NCBI GenBank assembly: GCA_017530275.1
Contig: JAFXMP010000138.1
Coordinates: 1 to 8,736 of the forward strand
Reading direction: 5' to 3'
Source of the DNA: Clostridia bacterium
Lineage (GTDB): Bacteria > Bacillota_A > Clostridia > Christensenellales > Aristaeellaceae
DNA length: 8,736 bases
Every line of letters begins with the position of its first letter. Positions within the stretch are counted from its first letter, which is position 1. The notes under the pieces were generated by a model, which saw nothing but the letters and a program-made list of their open reading frames with translations, did no database searches and was not told the DNA's origin. The translations under genes and the position numbers were made by a program. This document shows, one piece after another, positions 6,482 through 8,736 of this stretch.

Positions 6482-6715
6482 GTGGCTCCACATAAGGAGT
6501 TTCGGTATGTTTGCCAAGGATCAGCCACCGACCCAGAGATCATATGTTTTGTTGGATTTCTAATCATCAGCGCCATTAGCAGCCCTCATTGCTGCAAAAC
6601 TTGGCGGACGACGATGCAAAAAAAGGCGGACGGTCACGCAATCCACAAGCAAACTCTCATGGCTTTTCACAGCCGTAAGAGCCTACACTCGGCAAAGAAA
6701 TCATCAAGAGAATGA
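6482..6715 (+). pseudogene. Possible decayed transposase C-terminal fragment
   Basis: An open frame of 77 codons without a usable ribosome-binding site. A segment reading RYVCQGSATDPEIICFVGFL (about residues 8-27) followed by IISAI is loosely like the part of IS4/IS1634-type DDE transposases that follows the catalytic glutamate (an R-x-V motif, then a hydrophobic helix). After that the frame becomes Lys/Ser/His-rich and protein-like character is lost; a neighbouring frame continues with AALIAAKLGGRRCKKRR, which would fit a frameshifted remnant. No terminal inverted repeats or target duplication are clear. This could simply be noncoding DNA. Confidence 0.18.
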
Positions 6716-6775
6716 ACAGAATTACAACATCGTACAGTAGGAACCGGAACTATGAAAATAAACCTTTCAAACGAA

Positions 6776-6823
6776 AGACTCGCAAGTCAGGGATCCTTTG
6801 ATTTATCCCTTACCTGCGAGTCT
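6776..6823 (-). terminator. Hairpin terminator of the rubrerythrin-desulfoferrodoxin operon
   Basis: Two 19-base arms (6776-6794 and 6805-6823) pair with only two mismatches around a 10-base loop; AGACTCGCA pairs with TGCGAGTCT and AGGGAT with ATCCCT. Read on the minus strand, the stem is followed by TTTCGTTTG, a broken T-run, and lies about 90 bases past the desulfoferrodoxin stop. On the plus strand CTCTTTAG follows, so it may work both ways. Confidence 0.6.
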
Positions 6824-6912
6824 CTTTAGTCTGATTGCATTGGGTACGTCGTGTATGTATGATATGATGAGAGGATGAAGGTTAGCCGCTTCTTCTGCTC
6901 GATTTGATTCTG

Positions 6913-7281
6913 TCAGCTCTTCCACAATCCGTGGAGATTGCAATACTCATAGGCGGCCACTACTGCGTCACCCGGAGCAAGAACGAAGACCGCGGTGGGT
7001 TTATCGCCGGGATTCAGGGCTTTGCGCTGGCGTCCTTCTTTTGTTTCCAGTAGGATCCACTGGATGGAATGAGCTTCCTGCATGGGATGCTCCACACTTC
7101 CCACGGTGACGGTCACGGTCTGACCATCCACTTGTACCACGGGCACATGTTTTTCGCCTGCTCCGTCAGAAGTGTTGGGAACTAGTGGCTTCATTTCTTC
7201 GCCACAGCAATGGCAGCGGACACCGGAATCCTGGATGTGGGCGATGATGTTGCCGCAATGCTCGCATTTGTAGAATGTCAT
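6913..7281 (-). CDS. dfx: Desulfoferrodoxin (superoxide reductase)
   Basis: A 122-residue class I superoxide reductase, which reduces superoxide to hydrogen peroxide without making oxygen. The N-terminal desulforedoxin domain has the FeCys4 pattern C6-x2-C9 and C25-C26 (CCGEEM), with an extra Cys23 next to it. The C-terminal domain holds the catalytic Fe(His)4Cys site: the His of EKHVP (whose Glu-Lys is the conserved catalytic pair), the His residues of EHPMQEAHSIQW, and Cys and His of YCNLHGLW. Length and domain order are normal. The start is set by AAGGAGGAG (minus strand, 7288-7296) ending 6 bases before the ATG; an in-frame ATG at 7311 overlaps the previous stop and adds a non-family extension. 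It is the last gene of the minus operon, 26 bases after rubrerythrin, which would remove the peroxide it makes. Confidence 0.95.
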   Translation of the reverse strand: MTFYKCEHCGNIIAHIQDSGVRCHCCGEEMKPLVPNTSDGAGEKHVPVVQVDGQTVTVTVGSVEHPMQEAHSIQWILLETKEGRQRKALNPGDKPTAVFVLAPGDAVVAAYEYCNLHGLWKS

Positions 7282-7307
7282 GGAATACTCCTCCTTCATG
7301 ATACGGA

Positions 7308-7970
7308 TCAATAGTTCTCTGCATTCACTTCAAAGTAGCTCTGGGGATGGGCGCATACCGGGCATACCTCCGGCGCCTTGGTGCCAACCACGATGTGGCC
7401 GCAGTTGCGGCATTCCCACACCTTGACCTCGCTCTTCTGGAACACTTCCTGCATCTCCACGTTTTTAAGCAGCGCCCGATAGCGCTCTTCATGGTGCTTT
7501 TCAATGGCAGCCACGGCGCGGAACTTGGCGGCCAGGGCGGGGAACCCCTCTTTTTCCGCGGTAACGGCGAAGCCCTCGTACATATCGGTCCATTCATAGT
7601 TTTCGCCGTCCGCTGCCGCCGCAAGATTCTGCGCTGTATCGCCGATGCCGTTCAGTTCCTTAAACCACATCTTGGCGTGCTCTTTTTCGTTATCGGCTGT
7701 TTTCAGGAACAGGGCGGCAATCTGTTCAAAACCATCCTTCTTGGCCCGGGAGGCGAAATAGGTATACTTGTTGCGGGCCTGGGATTCGCCGGCAAAAGCG
7801 GCTTCCAGGTTCTTTTCGGTCTGCGTTCCGGCGTAGGGATTCTTCTTCGGCGCTTCCGCCTCCACCTTCACAAATTTTGAAGCAGGCTGCTTGCAGCGGG
7901 GGCAGGTGAAATCCTCGGTGATGGGTCCTTCATGGATATAGCCGCATACGGTGCACTTCCAGGTTTCCAT
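7308..7970 (-). CDS. rbr: Rubrerythrin with rubredoxin domains at both ends
   Basis: A 220-residue protein when started at the internal ATG 7970. Residues 1-36 are a rubredoxin-like domain (C6-x2-C9, C23-x2-C26), 50-170 a ferritin-like diiron domain, and 185-220 a second rubredoxin-like domain (C187-x2-C190-x12-C203-x2-C206). Likely diiron ligands are E62 ([10 protein letters not shown]), E95 and H98 (NEKEH), E126 (NYEWTDMY), E157 and a following His (AIEKHH). Rubrerythrins reduce hydrogen peroxide to water using electrons relayed through the rubredoxin iron. The usual form has one C-terminal rubredoxin domain; the reverse form has one at the N-terminus; this has both. The start is supported by a near-perfect AAGGAGG (minus strand, 7979-7985) with 8-base spacing. 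The upstream ferredoxin frame runs into it without a stop, so a fused product is possible. Confidence 0.88.
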   Translation of the reverse strand: METWKCTVCGYIHEGPITEDFTCPRCKQPASKFVKVEAEAPKKNPYAGTQTEKNLEAAFAGESQARNKYTYFASRAKKDGFEQIAALFLKTADNEKEHAKMWFKELNGIGDTAQNLAAAADGENYEWTDMYEGFAVTAEKEGFPALAAKFRAVAAIEKHHEERYRALLKNVEMQEVFQKSEVKVWECRNCGHIVVGTKAPEVCPVCAHPQSYFEVNAENY

Positions 7971-8474
7971 GGTTCGTTCCTCCTTCTTTTGAATCGGTTC
8001 GTTAAAAGAAATCGTATTCAGCAGAAATTGCGCGTCCTCCCCGGGAAAACCCGGAGCATCGGCAAATTGCTTCAGCAAGGCCATCAGCACTTCGTTCGCG
8101 TTTTCGCTCTGGGGCAGCATATAGCCCGCTTCCCGGATCAGGTCCTCCGCCATGATGCGGTTGGATCTGGCAATCGCCTCCGCCAGTATTCCCGGAAGGC
8201 CCATGGCCGTTTGCTCCTGTACGGTTTTTGACGATACCAGCCGCCGCAGGGCGGCCATCACCTGTTCGGTTTTTCTCTGCTGGGGCGGGTATTCCCTCAG
8301 CACCAGGCTGATGGCCCCGGCGGGGCACGCCTCCGCGCACGCGCCGCAGCCAATGCATTTGTCCTTGTCGATCACGCTGTTTTCCGTGTCTGACGCGCCG
8401 GTGGGGCAAACATACAGGCACAGGCAGTCTTTTTCGCACAGGCGAATGGTTCTTACCGCGTATTTGTCGCCCAT
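7308..8474 (-). CDS. Two-cluster ferredoxin frame continuous with rubrerythrin
   Basis: From ATG 8474 the frame is open for 388 codons: 168 residues of ferredoxin-type protein, then the 220-residue rubrerythrin. The N-terminal part has two 4Fe-4S motifs, an atypically spaced C13-x3-C17-x-C19-x3-C23-P ([15 protein letters not shown]) and a canonical [14 protein letters not shown] (about 41-54). A helical region of about 110 residues follows, ending in [16 protein letters not shown]. The KKEE codons are themselves the AAGAAGGAGGAA ribosome site of rubrerythrin. That suggests either a ferredoxin gene that lost its stop, or a fusion that also makes free rubrerythrin by internal initiation. The start at 8474 is preferred over an in-frame ATG at 8561 because it lies 4 bases after the upstream gene's stop, with a G-rich ribosome site at 8484-8488. 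Likely role: electron supply to peroxide detoxification. Confidence 0.65.
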   Translation of the reverse strand: MGDKYAVRTIRLCEKDCLCLYVCPTGASDTENSVIDKDKCIGCGACAEACPAGAISLVLREYPPQQRKTEQVMAALRRLVSSKTVQEQTAMGLPGILAEAIARSNRIMAEDLIREAGYMLPQSENANEVLMALLKQFADAPGFPGEDAQFLLNTISFNEPIQKKEERTMETWKCTVCGYIHEGPITEDFTCPRCKQPASKFVKVEAEAPKKNPYAGTQTEKNLEAAFAGESQARNKYTYFASRAKKDGFEQIAALFLKTADNEKEHAKMWFKELNGIGDTAQNLAAAADGENYEWTDMYEGFAVTAEKEGFPALAAKFRAVAAIEKHHEERYRALLKNVEMQEVFQKSEVKVWECRNCGHIVVGTKAPEVCPVCAHPQSYFEVNAENY

Positions 8475-8478
8475 CTTG

Positions 8479-8736
8479 TCAGCCCCCGATCTTTTCAAAT
8501 TTCCTGCCGGGCACTTTGCACACCGGGCAGCGTTCCGGCGGCACGTCCCCGATGTACACAAAGCCGCAGATGGTGCATACCCATACGCCGGTGTTCTTCA
8601 GCATGGCGTTGCCTTCTGTTTTGTACCGGTTGAGCAAAGAAGACAGCATCCGCGTCACCTTTTCGCTCCACACGAGACTTCTCAGCGCGCCCCGATCCCG
8701 GTTTTCCTGGGCAGCGGCGCTGGCTGCGGGATAGTC
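8479..8736 (-). CDS. C-terminal part of a rubredoxin-domain protein (5' end outside window)
   Basis: The frame is open from the window edge to a TGA at 8479-8481, giving 85 residues. The first half is helical and Arg/Ala/Leu-rich ([20 protein letters not shown] and SSLLNRY). The C-terminus is a compact rubredoxin-like domain, [12 protein letters not shown] then [18 protein letters not shown], with C-x2-C-x12-C-x2-C spacing as in the C-terminal domain of rubrerythrins rather than the longer spacing of free rubredoxin. A GTG at 8673 could start a 64-residue protein, but no ribosome site is evident and the frame continues upstream, so a longer rubrerythrin-like or other iron protein is more likely. 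It precedes the ferredoxin-rubrerythrin frame by 4 bases, indicating one operon devoted to oxygen-species defence. The full identity needs sequence beyond the window. Confidence 0.7.
   Translation of the reverse strand, partial: DYPAASAAAQENRDRGALRSLVWSEKVTRMLSSLLNRYKTEGNAMLKNTGVWVCTICGFVYIGDVPPERCPVCKVPGRKFEKIGG

Larger units (their letters stand above)
6176..6912. other. Long AT-richer convergent intergenic region
   Basis: About 740 bases between the two convergent operons with no convincing intact gene. It holds two strong hairpins (6283-6337 and 6776-6823), a perfect 12-bp palindrome CCGCATATGCGG (6425-6436), a 13-bp direct repeat CTGAAAAGTGGCT (6295-6307 and 6475-6487), the word GGCGGACG three times (6435, 6603, 6625) with an inverted copy CCGTCCGC at 6386-6393, and a doubtful transposase-like remnant (6482-6715). 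I found no tRNA, rRNA or CRISPR repeat. The scrambled repeats and poor coding quality suggest decayed mobile or regulatory DNA. Confidence 0.6.

Noticed and set aside
6176..6912. tRNA, CRISPR array or riboswitch in the intergenic gap
   Set aside because: No cloverleaf with a TTCGA-type loop, no regularly spaced repeats, and no recognisable aptamer upstream of a gene; both operons point into this gap, so a leader riboswitch is not expected.
8475..8561. Start of the ferredoxin gene at ATG 8561
   Set aside because: It would overlap the rubredoxin-domain gene by about 80 bases; the extra residues are the out-of-frame translation of that domain. ATG 8474 directly follows the upstream stop.

Overview
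The window looks like part of the chromosome of a strictly anaerobic, fairly GC-rich gut-type Clostridia (Firmicutes). The reasons are strong AGGAGG ribosome-binding sites in front of nearly every gene, tight operons, a flavin/iron redox repertoire, and the rubrerythrin plus superoxide reductase defence typical of anaerobes. The taxonomic call is inference; no rRNA or other marker gene is present.

Layout: (1) Bases 1-6099 hold a co-directional plus-strand operon: the tail of an unidentified gene, a flavoredoxin-type flavin reductase, an exported DUF362 protein, an ArsP/DUF318-type permease, an exported or lipid-anchored flavodoxin, a 725-residue membrane fusion (DUF4405-like cytochrome b domain, SUMF1/FGE-like domain, flavodoxin domain), and a carboxymuconolactone decarboxylase-cupin fusion. 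A strong hairpin follows 17 bases after the last stop. (2) Bases 6100-6912 form an AT-richer gap without a convincing intact gene. It holds three long hairpins, a perfect 12-bp palindrome, a 13-bp direct repeat and a doubtful transposase-like remnant. (3) Bases 6913-8736 hold a minus-strand operon converging on the first: the C-terminal end of a rubredoxin-domain protein, a two-cluster ferredoxin whose frame runs without a stop into a rubrerythrin, and desulfoferrodoxin (superoxide reductase).

How the genes may work together: in the minus-strand operon, superoxide reductase makes peroxide, rubrerythrin reduces it to water, and the ferredoxin and rubredoxin domains can supply electrons. The plus-strand operon is the more novel part. 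Two flavodoxin domains are predicted to lie outside the cytoplasmic membrane. One is joined to a seven-helix membrane domain whose histidines (H32/H46 in helix 2, H111/H125 in helix 4) show the 14-residue spacing of diheme cytochromes b. The simplest reading is a transmembrane electron conduit that reduces extracytoplasmic flavodoxins, with a secreted DUF362 protein, a permease and a cytoplasmic flavin reductase as partners. The final acceptor cannot be read from the sequence.
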